From contig DBFWLO010000006.1 in assembly GCA_048465415.1 (NCBI GenBank), positions 62,001 to 126,000 of the forward strand: 64,000 bases of DNA, in the 5' to 3' direction. The notes under the pieces were generated by a model, which was not told the origin of the DNA, searched no databases, and saw nothing but the letters and a program-made list of their open reading frames with translations. Made by a program: the position numbers and the translations under genes. Positions 34,248 through 41,980 of the stretch are shown here, piece after piece. Position 1 is the first letter of the stretch. Each line of letters opens with the position of its first letter. The stretch is from Scatosoma sp048465415 (lineage in GTDB: Bacteria; Bacillota; Clostridia; Christensenellales; Borkfalkiaceae).

Positions 34248-34910
34248 ATGATGCGCACCACTTATCTCAGCGAGCTCAAAGAGCTCAAACTCAATATGCT
34301 GCAAATGGGCTCGGACATCGAAGAGGCGATCAAAAACACCCTCCGGGCGCTCAAAGAGGACGATCTCATTCTCGCCCAGGAAGTCATCAATCGCGACTGC
34401 GTGATCGACGACGCCGAGCGTACGATCGAGAGCTTGTGCCTCAAACTCCTCCTTACCCAACAACCGGTGGCGACGGATATGCGCATGATCTCTTCGGCGC
34501 TGAAAATGATCACCGATATGGAGCGTATCGGCGATTTTGCCGCGGACATCGCGGAGATCGTTACCAAAGGCGGCCGCACCGGTACTTCTTATAATATCGA
34601 ATTTATCGAAAGAATGGGAGAAGCGGTCGTGCGCATGGTGGACAGCGCCGTGCTTTCCTTCACAAATACCGACCTCGAACTCGCCAAAAAGGTCTGCCGC
34701 TCCGACGACGAGGTGGACGGTCTCTTCAACGGCGCTCAAAGCGTCCTTTTGGAATGTATCCGCAACGACGAGCGCTTCGCCGAACGCGCGCTCGATTTGA
34801 TGATGGTCTCCAAATACCTCGAACGTATCGGCGACCACGCCACCAATATCGCCGAATGGGTGATTTTTTCCATCACCGGCGTGCACGTTAACACCGAAAA
34901 GGGTTATTGA
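34248..34910 (+). CDS. phoU: Phosphate signalling complex protein PhoU
   Basis: This 220-residue all-helical protein has two PhoU repeats with the metal-binding motifs ERIGDFAADI (first half) and YLERIGDHATNIAEW (second half). PhoU links the Pst transporter to the PhoR kinase and keeps the regulon off when phosphate is plentiful. The start lies four bases after the pstB stop. Confidence 0.95.
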   Translation: MMRTTYLSELKELKLNMLQMGSDIEEAIKNTLRALKEDDLILAQEVINRDCVIDDAERTIESLCLKLLLTQQPVATDMRMISSALKMITDMERIGDFAADIAEIVTKGGRTGTSYNIEFIERMGEAVVRMVDSAVLSFTNTDLELAKKVCRSDDEVDGLFNGAQSVLLECIRNDERFAERALDLMMVSKYLERIGDHATNIAEWVIFSITGVHVNTEKGY

Positions 34911-34917
34911 TACCGTT

Positions 34918-34949
34918 TTATCGATAAAAATAAAAAAAATCGATAATTT
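34918..34949 (+). terminator. Weak AT-rich hairpin after phoU
   Basis: TTATCGAT (34918-34925) pairs with ATCGATAA (34939-34946), followed by TTT. It is AT-rich and may only partly end the pst transcript. Confidence 0.4.
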
Positions 34950-34956
34950 CCAAAAT

Positions 34957-35040
34957 TTTTACAAATTTATTACAACTTTGAGGTGACATTCGCCGCGAGG
35001 TATTATATAATTAGATGGTAAGCAAGAAGAGTTGTATAAT
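34957..35040 (+). promoter_or_regulatory. Pho-box promoter region of the Na/Pi cotransporter gene
   Basis: TTTTACA (34957-34963) and TATTACA (34968-34974) are 11 bp apart. Two further 11-bp steps without good boxes bring the register to 34990-34996, and exactly nine bases after that lies TATAAT (35006-35011). The spacing is the same as before pstS. A second TATAAT at 35035-35040 may be an alternative -10. Confidence 0.7.
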
Positions 35041-35072
35041 ACGGGTGTAATGTTTTTACAAGGGAGTAATCA

Positions 35073-36713
35073 ATGGATATAGTCTACGCGGTAATCAAGC
35101 TCCTCGCGGGTTGCGGCGCATTTTTGCTCGGTTTCAAACTGCTCAGCGAGAATATGGAAAAGATCGCGGGCAACCGGCTCAAATCGCTTTTCAACAAGAC
35201 TTCGGAAAAAAAGCTCGTGGGGGTGGGCATGGGCGCCGTCACCACGGCAGTCGTGCAGAGTTCCTCGATCACGACCGTCATGGTCGTCGGATTCGTCAAC
35301 GCGGGGATCATGTCTTTGAATCAGGCCGCGGCGGTGATCATGGGCGCCAATATCGGTACCACCATTACGGCGCAGATCGTCGCGCTTCAATCCTTTAATG
35401 TGGAAATAATCTTCATGTCGTTCGTCTTCGTCGGCGTTTTCATGGAAATGTTTTCGCGCAGCGACAAGGTGAAGAGCTGCGGCCTGGCGCTCGCGGGACT
35501 CGGACTCGTATTCATGGGGCTGAGCGTCATGTCGGAGACGATGAAAGTCTATACGCAGGAAAATCCTGCCGTCCAGGATCTTTTGGCAAAGATCAATAAT
35601 CCGTTCCTGCTCCTTTTCATCGGTATTGTGCTGACGGCGTTGGTGCAGTCGTCGAGCGCGGTGACTACGATTGTGATTACGATGGTGGCGCAGGGATTGA
35701 TCATAGGCGGGGGCGGAAACGCGCCGCTTTACGTCATTCTGGGTTCCAACATCGGTACGTGCGTGACGGCTCTGATCTCTTCGGTGGGCGCGAACACGAA
35801 CGCGCGCCGGGCCAGCCTCATTCATCTGATGTTCAACGTTTTCGGCACCTTTCTCTTCATGGCGCTGCTCTTGCTGTGGCCGACGTTTCAGCAGGATACG
35901 TTCGAGCGTTGGTTCACGCACGCGAGCACCCAGCTCGCCATGTTCCATACGCTTTTCAACGGCGTCTGCACCCTTTTGTTCCTGCCGTTTACAAAAGTAC
36001 TGGTAAAGACCGCGACGCTGCTCATTCCCGAAAAGAAAAAGCCGGGCCCGGCGGAAGCGGAGATCACCTTTATGGACAAACGTTTTCTGTCCACGCCCGC
36101 GCTGGCCATCAACCAGCTCACGAAGGAGACCTTCCGGCTCGCGGATATGTCTATGGAGAGCTTACAGACGGCGTTCGGCGGTTTCATCGACCGGGACATT
36201 ACCGCGGTGGATCGGGTGCTCGCCATCAACGACAACATCTCTCATTTGAGCGAACAAATCAGCGACTATCTGGTGCAGGTCTCCGCGAGCGGCGTTTCCC
36301 TCAGCGACGAGAAGCTGATCAGCGCGCTGCATAACGACGTCGGGGACATCGTGCGTATCGCGGAACTCGCGGATAACCTTACGAAGTATACCCGCAAGGA
36401 AGTCAACGACAATCTCGTATTCTCCTCGGCGGTGGGCGAAAACATCGTCGGCATGTACGGACTTCTGCGCCGGCAGTACGATCTCGTCAAGCGGATCATT
36501 CTGCAAAAGGAGTATGCGCTGATGGAGGAATCGGACCGCGTGGAGGACGAGATCGACAATCTGCGTCGGGAATTGATCGCCGATCATATCGCGCGCATGG
36601 GGCGCGGGGAATGCCGGCCGGAAAACAACAGTATCTTTATCAATTTGGTGTCCAATTTGGAGCGTATCGGGGACCATCTCAACTATATCGCGCACAGCAC
36701 CGATAATCTCTGA
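35073..36713 (+). CDS. Na+/phosphate cotransporter family protein with C-terminal PhoU-like domain
   Basis: This 546-residue protein carries two inverted Na_Pi_cotrans repeats with the signature QSSSITTVMVVGFVNAG and QSSSAVTTIVITMVAQG, each near MGANIGTT / LGSNIGTC. About nine membrane helices span residues 1-310. A helical PhoU-like domain (about 340-546) ends with ERIGDHLNYIAH. Members of the YjbB/NptA group export or import phosphate with sodium. The Pho-box promoter upstream suggests induction in phosphate limitation, and phoB follows 43 bases later. Confidence 0.9.
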   Translation: MDIVYAVIKLLAGCGAFLLGFKLLSENMEKIAGNRLKSLFNKTSEKKLVGVGMGAVTTAVVQSSSITTVMVVGFVNAGIMSLNQAAAVIMGANIGTTITAQIVALQSFNVEIIFMSFVFVGVFMEMFSRSDKVKSCGLALAGLGLVFMGLSVMSETMKVYTQENPAVQDLLAKINNPFLLLFIGIVLTALVQSSSAVTTIVITMVAQGLIIGGGGNAPLYVILGSNIGTCVTALISSVGANTNARRASLIHLMFNVFGTFLFMALLLLWPTFQQDTFERWFTHASTQLAMFHTLFNGVCTLLFLPFTKVLVKTATLLIPEKKKPGPAEAEITFMDKRFLSTPALAINQLTKETFRLADMSMESLQTAFGGFIDRDITAVDRVLAINDNISHLSEQISDYLVQVSASGVSLSDEKLISALHNDVGDIVRIAELADNLTKYTRKEVNDNLVFSSAVGENIVGMYGLLRRQYDLVKRIILQKEYALMEESDRVEDEIDNLRRELIADHIARMGRGECRPENNSIFINLVSNLERIGDHLNYIAHSTDNL

Positions 36714-36756
36714 ACGCTTCGCATAGGGAAATAAATTTCCGGGGTGATTTTGTATT

Positions 36757-37410
36757 ATGAAGGGCACGGTCTACGTATTGGAAGACGACGCCAGCATCGG
36801 CGGGCTCGTCAAATTTTCCCTCGAACGGGAAGAGATCGCCTGTAAAACGTTCGGCTGCGTTAAGGATTTTATGACGGGGCTCAAAGACAAAACGCCCGAC
36901 GTCGCGCTGCTCGACATCATGCTCCCGGACGGCAGCGGACTGGAAGTGCTGGCCGAAATCAAAGCCCGCTATCCGAGCGTTTGCTGCATCATGCTCAGCG
37001 CGCTCGGACAGGAGGGGGACAAAGTGACGGGACTCAATCTCGGCGCGGACGATTATATCTCCAAACCTTTCGGCGTCATGGAACTCGTGGCGAGAGTGCG
37101 GGCGGCGCTGCGCCGCCGCGCGGGCTGCAATATCCTGCGCGTCGGCGGACTCGAACTCGACGGCGACAAAATGACGGTAACTTTGGACGGAAGAGCGCTC
37201 GAACTCAATAAAAAGGAATTTGAGCTTTTGAAATACTGTATGCGCAACGCGGGAGTCGTCCTTTCCCGGGATACCCTGCTCACGGAGATCTGGGGCTATG
37301 TGGACACGGAGACACGGACGCTCGACAATCATATCGCGCGGCTGAGAAAACTTGGAATCGATAATTTCGAGACGGTGTTCGGCGTGGGATACCGCTTTAA
37401 AAAACCATAA
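36757..37410 (+). CDS. phoB: Phosphate regulon response regulator (PhoB/PhoP type)
   Basis: This 217-residue regulator has a receiver domain with EDDAS at the start, phospho-acceptor Asp53 (LLDIMLPDGSG) and YISKPFG. A winged-helix domain with YRFKK at the end follows. Its place between two phosphate transporters and beside phoR makes PhoB the best name. The TTACA boxes before pstS, the Na/Pi gene and pit are its expected targets. The ribosome site is weak (GGGGTGA). Confidence 0.88.
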   Translation: MKGTVYVLEDDASIGGLVKFSLEREEIACKTFGCVKDFMTGLKDKTPDVALLDIMLPDGSGLEVLAEIKARYPSVCCIMLSALGQEGDKVTGLNLGADDYISKPFGVMELVARVRAALRRRAGCNILRVGGLELDGDKMTVTLDGRALELNKKEFELLKYCMRNAGVVLSRDTLLTEIWGYVDTETRTLDNHIARLRKLGIDNFETVFGVGYRFKKP

Positions 37411-37418
37411 ATTTCCGC

Positions 37419-37452
37419 AACGGATAGGGCAGGGCTGCGTCTATCCGTTTTT
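37419..37452 (+). terminator. Terminator-like hairpin between phoB and phoR
   Basis: AACGGATAG (37419-37427) pairs perfectly with CTATCCGTT (37441-37449), followed by TTT. It lies inside the phoB-phoR gap and would lower phoR expression relative to phoB unless read through. Confidence 0.7.
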
Positions 37453-37485
37453 CATAAGCGCAGTACGGAGAAAAAGGAGGGAAAA

Positions 37486-38853
37486 ATGCGAAAAAAAATA
37501 CTATGGATTTCACAGGCGATTTTAGCGATCGTGCTGCTCATTTACGCTCTTCTCTCCACCCAGGTCTTTTACGGCAACCTCGTCGAGAACGCGAAAGGAA
37601 ATTTAAAGATCTATATGAATTTGTTCGACGCGGGGGAGTATTCGTTGAACGAGACGGGCGCGGAGGAGTTCTCAAAGCTCCTTTCCGGGCTTCGGGTAAC
37701 TTTTTTGGACAGATCCGGCGAAGTGCTCGGCGACAGCAGCAAAGACTCGCTCGAAAATCACGGGGACAGAGAAGAGGTGCGGCGGGCTTTGACGCAAGGG
37801 GAAGGATATGCCGTTCGTCACAGCAACTCGCTCGGGGAAAACATGATCTATTATTGCCGGGCGGTCGCGGTCGAGGGCGGAGAGTACCTCGTCCGTCTCG
37901 CCGCTCCCACCTCCTCCGAGTGGCGGGTGTTCAAAGGTACGCTCCCGACGCTGGGTTGGTTCCTGCTCCTCGATTTCCTCGTCTGTCTGCTGTTCACTTA
38001 TCTCGAAACGGATTACATCATCAATCCCGTGCGCAGGCTCGCCAAAGACGCATCTTTGAATCTGCCCATTTCCACGCCCTATCCCGAATTGCGGCCGATC
38101 GCGGATATCCTCAATAAACGCAACAGGGAAGTCACGGAACAGTTCAAAGAACTGTCCGAAGAAAAGGAACTCGTGGAACGGGCACAGCGCTCCAAAAACG
38201 ATTTCATTGCCAATATTACGCACGAAATGAATACGCCGCTCACCTCCATTCGCGGCTATTCGGAGCTTTTGGCGAGCGGCGTACTCGATCCCGAACAGAC
38301 GAAAACCGCCGCCGCGACGCTCGTCAAACAGAGCGACCGGCTTTCCAAACTCATCGCCTGTATCATCAATTATAACGAGATCGACAACGACGAACTTCCC
38401 GACTACGAAGTGAATCTCTCCCGTCTCGCGGAAGAGACGCTGGAAGTGCTCGCGCCCGACGTCGCCAAACGCGGCATCACCCTGCACAAAGACGTCGAGC
38501 CCGACGTCGTCGTCATGAGCCGCCACGAACGCCTCAGCGAAGTGCTGGGGAATCTGATCCGCAACGCCGTCAGATACAATAAAGAGAACGGCGAATTGTT
38601 CGTCTCGGTGCGGCGCACGGAAAACGGCCGGCCCAGGCTGACGGTGCGCGACACGGGCATCGGCATAGCGGAAGAGAATCTCGAACGCATTTTCGATCGC
38701 TTTTTCACCGTCGATAAATCCCACAGCGGCAAAAACGGCGGTTTCGGGCTCGGGCTCGCCGTCGTCAAAAAAATCTGCCGCAAAGCGGGCTGGGGCCTGC
38801 ATGTGGAGAGCAAATTGGGCGAAGGCACGGCCTTTACGGTCGATTTCAAGTAG
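37486..38853 (+). CDS. phoR: Phosphate regulon sensor histidine kinase
   Basis: This 455-residue kinase has two membrane helices (about 8-28 and 160-185) flanking an extracytoplasmic domain of about 130 residues. A linker and coiled coil (EQFKELSEEKELVERAQR) lead to HisKA with His246 (NITHEMNTPLTSIRGY). The HATPase has NLIRNAVRYN, DTGIGIAEENLERIFDRFF and GFGLGLAVVKKI. It pairs with PhoB. Compared with E. coli PhoR the extracytoplasmic domain is large, as in Gram-positive PhoR. Confidence 0.9.
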   Translation: MRKKILWISQAILAIVLLIYALLSTQVFYGNLVENAKGNLKIYMNLFDAGEYSLNETGAEEFSKLLSGLRVTFLDRSGEVLGDSSKDSLENHGDREEVRRALTQGEGYAVRHSNSLGENMIYYCRAVAVEGGEYLVRLAAPTSSEWRVFKGTLPTLGWFLLLDFLVCLLFTYLETDYIINPVRRLAKDASLNLPISTPYPELRPIADILNKRNREVTEQFKELSEEKELVERAQRSKNDFIANITHEMNTPLTSIRGYSELLASGVLDPEQTKTAAATLVKQSDRLSKLIACIINYNEIDNDELPDYEVNLSRLAEETLEVLAPDVAKRGITLHKDVEPDVVVMSRHERLSEVLGNLIRNAVRYNKENGELFVSVRRTENGRPRLTVRDTGIGIAEENLERIFDRFFTVDKSHSGKNGGFGLGLAVVKKICRKAGWGLHVESKLGEGTAFTVDFK

Positions 38854-39110
38854 CGGCGGAAAAGCTCGGCGTATCCGAGGACTACGCGCGGGGGATATTT
38901 CGGGAACGCTACAAAACGCTGCTGTTTCTGCTGATTCCGTTATTTTTTTGAGCTCCGACGCAGACAGATCGCCGGAACTCGGCATCGCAGCGGCGTCCCG
39001 GTAGGAGAATACTCTTTCGCCGTCGCCGCCGCTTTGCTCCTTATCGCTTTTCCCGCGCCCATGACGCTGGCCGTTTTCGATCTCAAAAAGCGCGCCGATT
39101 CCATTTCATG
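38854..39110 (+). pseudogene. Possible remnant of a small membrane-protein gene
   Basis: After the phoR stop, one frame reads a basic helix followed by KTLLFLLIPLFF and a stop (near 38950). A different frame then reads a hydrophobic stretch, AAALLLIAFPAPMTLAVFD, ending KKRADSIS at the TGA at about 39110. Both pieces look like parts of a membrane protein broken by frameshifts and without a start codon. It could equally be chance in GC-rich DNA. Confidence 0.25.
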
Positions 39111-39115
39111 AAAAG

Positions 39116-39138
39116 CGCGGCTTCCGGCCGCGTTTTTT
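39116..39138 (+). terminator. Terminator after the phoB-phoR region
   Basis: CGCGGC (39116-39121) pairs with GCCGCG (39127-39132) with a 5-base loop, followed by six Ts. Confidence 0.82.
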
Positions 39139-39218
39139 ATGCCCGAAATCGGGATAATTCATAGTTGAAGACTGCGCATAATATATTAAGGGAGAAGAAA
39201 ATCTCCGATTTTGAAAAG

Positions 39219-39236
39219 TTTTACAATTTTATTACA
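39219..39236 (+). promoter_or_regulatory. Distal pair of Pho boxes upstream of pit
   Basis: TTTTACA (39219-39225) and TATTACA (39230-39236) at 11-bp spacing, nearly identical to the pair at 34957-34974. They stand 30 bp before the -35 of the sigma-A-type promoter at 39266-39294. Confidence 0.65.
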
Positions 39237-39265
39237 ACTAACGCGCGTATTTCTCAGCCAAACAT

Positions 39266-39340
39266 TTGGATAAATTTTCCGAATGTGGTACAATATTTTT
39301 ACAAGCGTTTTACAGCGCGTATACAGTTGTAAAATACAAA
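39266..39340 (+). promoter_or_regulatory. pit promoter region with a sigma-A promoter and three further Pho boxes
   Basis: TTGGAT (39266-39271) and TACAAT (39289-39294) with a 17-bp spacer could give basal transcription. Immediately downstream TTTTACA (39297-39303), TTTTACA (39308-39314) and GTATACA (39319-39325) repeat every 11 bp, followed after nine bases by TACAAA (39335-39340) as a weak -10. The gene thus seems to have a basal and a PhoB-dependent promoter; bound PhoB could also block the first. Confidence 0.68.
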
Positions 39341-39400
39341 GTCCGGCGGACGTTTTTTCGGGATCCGCAGAACGAGACGGAGAGAGGAAAGGATAAAGAT

Positions 39401-40447
39401 ATGGCATTGTCTCAATTCATTCAGCAGCTTTCGGAAACGCCCGTGCTTTGGATAACGGCGCTTCTGACGCTGGGCGTCATTCTCGTCAACGGCTGGACGG
39501 ACGCGCCGAACGCGATCGCGACTTGCGTGGCGACGCGGGCGATGAAGCCCCGGCTCGCCATCGCGATGGCGGCGCTGTGCAATTTTCTCGGCGTATTCGT
39601 GATGACGCTGTTGTCACCGAAAGTCGCGGAAACGATATATAATATGGTAGACTTCGGCAGCGACACGAATCAGGCGCTCGTCGCCCTTTGCGCCGCCATG
39701 TTCGCGATCGTCGTGTGGTCGGTGCTGGCGTGGGCGTTCGGAATCCCGACCAGCGAGAGCCACGCTTTGATCGCGGGGATCACGGGCGCGGCCATCGCCA
39801 TGAACAACAGTTTGCAGGGCGTCAACGGTTCGGAATGGGCGAAAGTATTATTCGGACTCGTCTTTTCCCTCGTCATCGGCTTTTTTCTCGGCTATCTCGT
39901 CACCAAACTCATTCAAAGGATCTGCCGGGGCGTAAATTATCGCAAAGCCAACCGGTTCTTCGATAAAGGCCAGGTCGTCGCGGCGGCGGGCACGGCGTTT
40001 ATGCACGGCGCGCAGGACGGACAAAAATTCATGGGCGTCTTTCTCCTGGGACTGGCGCTGGCGCAGGGGAATCCCTCGACGGCGGGGATCAGCGTCCCCG
40101 TGTGGCTGATGGCGCTCTGTTCTCTGGTCATGGCGCTCGGCACTTCGATCGGAGGCATGAAGATCATCAAATCGGTGGGAATGGATATGGTGAAGCTGGA
40201 AAAATACCAGGGCTTCGCCGCCGATATTTCCGCGACGCTGGGGCTTTTGGTCTGTTCCGTGACGGGCATGCCCGTTTCGACGACGCATACCAAAACGACG
40301 GCGATCATGGGCGTGGGCGCGGCGAAACGCGTGCGGTCGGTGAACTGGGGCGTGGCGAAGGAAATGGTGCTCACATGGGTGCTCACCTTCCCGGGCTGCG
40401 GACTTATCGGGTTTCTCATGACCAAACTGTTTATTTTTATCTTCTGA
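39401..40447 (+). CDS. pit: PiT-family inorganic phosphate transporter
   Basis: This 348-residue membrane protein has the twin PiT signatures GWTDAPNAIATCVATRAM (N-terminal) and FMHGAQDGQKFMGVFLL with AASVSTTH-like GMPVSTTHTKT (C-terminal). About nine or ten helices are predicted. PiT carriers move metal-phosphate with protons or sodium. The ATG at 39401 follows AGAGAGGAAAGGA; the longer frame upstream runs through the promoters. It forms an operon with the DUF47 gene after it. Confidence 0.93.
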   Translation: MALSQFIQQLSETPVLWITALLTLGVILVNGWTDAPNAIATCVATRAMKPRLAIAMAALCNFLGVFVMTLLSPKVAETIYNMVDFGSDTNQALVALCAAMFAIVVWSVLAWAFGIPTSESHALIAGITGAAIAMNNSLQGVNGSEWAKVLFGLVFSLVIGFFLGYLVTKLIQRICRGVNYRKANRFFDKGQVVAAAGTAFMHGAQDGQKFMGVFLLGLALAQGNPSTAGISVPVWLMALCSLVMALGTSIGGMKIIKSVGMDMVKLEKYQGFAADISATLGLLVCSVTGMPVSTTHTKTTAIMGVGAAKRVRSVNWGVAKEMVLTWVLTFPGCGLIGFLMTKLFIFIF

Positions 40448-40470
40448 AAAACGTACATAGGAGCGAGCGT

Positions 40471-41097
40471 ATGAAAACCAAAAAGAGAAATTTCGATTAT
40501 TTTGAAAGTCTCGTCAATATGTCTCTTTACGCACTCGAAGAGGCGAAACTGCTGAAAAATATTTTCAACGATTTTCAGCCCGACGAACTGGAAACGCAGC
40601 GTGCCCGCATGCACGAACTGGAACATAAATGCGATATGGAAAAGCACGAAATGACGACCGCGCTCGTCAAGGAATTTTTGCCCCCGATCGACCGCGACGA
40701 TCTGTTCCGTCTCTCTCACGTCACCGATAACCTCACGGACAGCGTCGAAAGCGTCGTCGCCTTTCTCTATATGGCGGATATCAGAACGCTCCGGGCGGAC
40801 GCGGGCGAGTTTGCCGATCTCATCATCGAATGCTGCGAGAATGCCGTTCGGCTCTTGAAGGAGTTTCGTAATTTCAAAAAATCGGATAAGCTCGAAGGAC
40901 TCGTCATCAAACTCAACGATCTCGAAGAACAGGGCGACAAACTGTACGCGGAGGCGGGGCGCAGGCTTTCCCGGGAAGCAAAAACGACGCGCGAAGTCAT
41001 CGAATGGCGGGACGTTTACAGAAATTTTGAAAAATGTTTCGACGCGGCGGAATCGATCGCGGATAATATCGAATCGGTAGTCATGAAGAACAGTTAA
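40471..41097 (+). CDS. DUF47 family PhoU-like partner of Pit
   Basis: This 208-residue all-helical protein has the DUF47/PitA-accessory pattern: FDYFESLVNMSLYALEEAK at the start, HELEHKCDMEKHEMTTAL, PIDRDDLFRLSHVTDNLTDS and a C-terminal metal-type helix SIADNIESVVMKN. Genes of this family almost always sit next to pit and are thought to gate the carrier. AGGAGCGAG precedes the ATG. Confidence 0.92.
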   Translation: MKTKKRNFDYFESLVNMSLYALEEAKLLKNIFNDFQPDELETQRARMHELEHKCDMEKHEMTTALVKEFLPPIDRDDLFRLSHVTDNLTDSVESVVAFLYMADIRTLRADAGEFADLIIECCENAVRLLKEFRNFKKSDKLEGLVIKLNDLEEQGDKLYAEAGRRLSREAKTTREVIEWRDVYRNFEKCFDAAESIADNIESVVMKNS

Positions 41098-41102
41098 AAA
41101 TA

Positions 41103-41136
41103 AAAGCCCTCCGCTTGTAAAAGCGGAGGGCTTTTT
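41103..41136. terminator. Bidirectional terminator between the pit operon and the minus-strand operon
   Basis: AAAGCCCTCCGCTT pairs perfectly with AAGCGGAGGGCTTT around GTAA, with A- and T-runs on both sides. Confidence 0.95.
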
Positions 41137-41144
41137 ACTATACC

Positions 41145-41951
41145 TCATTCAAAATACCCGCCGAGGGGGGCGTCGCCGCGCACGCGTTCGCGGTTGTTTT
41201 CCCGGAGTCGTTCCGTAAAGGAGAGCGGTTCGCTTCTCCGGCGGAGCCGTTCGGTAAATTTGGAGGAAAAGGCGATAAAGATAAAATAGATGTACGGCAT
41301 GCCGAGATTCGTTTCGAGCAGGGAATTGACGATCAGCGTGAGGATTTTATCGGCAAAACTCTCGAATCCGGCGCTGCGGATCCCGCCGAGGAGAAGCGCG
41401 GCTTCCCAGCCGAATTGCACCAAAATCCCGATCGCGAGCAGCCAGGGGATATGCACCCGCGTCTCTTTGTCTTTGCGGAATACGTTCCAGAGAATCAGCC
41501 CCAGGTATCCGACGAAGAGGATCAAAGCCATATATCCGTGATAGGCGCCCGTCGTGCGCTGAATGACGACCGGATTCGCGCTGCGGCCGAACGTTTCGGT
41601 GATGAGCGGACAGCAGATCCACCAGCTCAGAATGAGCAAAGACCATTCGAAAAGATTTTTATCTTTGGAAATCCAAAGCCAGATCCAGACGAAGTTCGTG
41701 AAGCCGTAACTCATCGACATCCAGAAGAGTACCCAAAAGAGACTGTACCCGTCGGAAATTTCCCGCGAATGACAGACGAGATGAAAAATCCCGTAATCCA
41801 CAAGCATGTAGACGACGCCGAAGATAAGTCCCACTAATGTGGCGGCATATTTCTTTTTGACGATGAGGACGGCGGCGAAAACGAGCAGAAAAGCGGTGTC
41901 CAGCCAGATGTAGAGCGGATCGAACTGTCTGCGGGCGATAAGTTCCGTCAT
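41145..41951 (-). CDS. Hypothetical seven-helix membrane protein
   Basis: This 268-residue protein has about seven hydrophobic segments rich in Trp, Phe and Tyr (for example YSLFWVLFWMSMSYGFTNFV and LFEWSLLILSWWICCPLI). The cytoplasmic C-terminus repeats FTERLR twice. I do not recognise the family. It is the last gene of a minus-strand operon, 29 bases after the preceding gene, behind a gene with an EAL domain. A role in sugar uptake or in c-di-GMP-linked surface change is only a guess. Confidence 0.75.
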   Translation of the reverse strand: MTELIARRQFDPLYIWLDTAFLLVFAAVLIVKKKYAATLVGLIFGVVYMLVDYGIFHLVCHSREISDGYSLFWVLFWMSMSYGFTNFVWIWLWISKDKNLFEWSLLILSWWICCPLITETFGRSANPVVIQRTTGAYHGYMALILFVGYLGLILWNVFRKDKETRVHIPWLLAIGILVQFGWEAALLLGGIRSAGFESFADKILTLIVNSLLETNLGMPYIYFIFIAFSSKFTERLRRRSEPLSFTERLRENNRERVRGDAPLGGYFE

Positions 41952-41980
41952 AACGGGTACTCCTTATGTAAGAAAGATAT

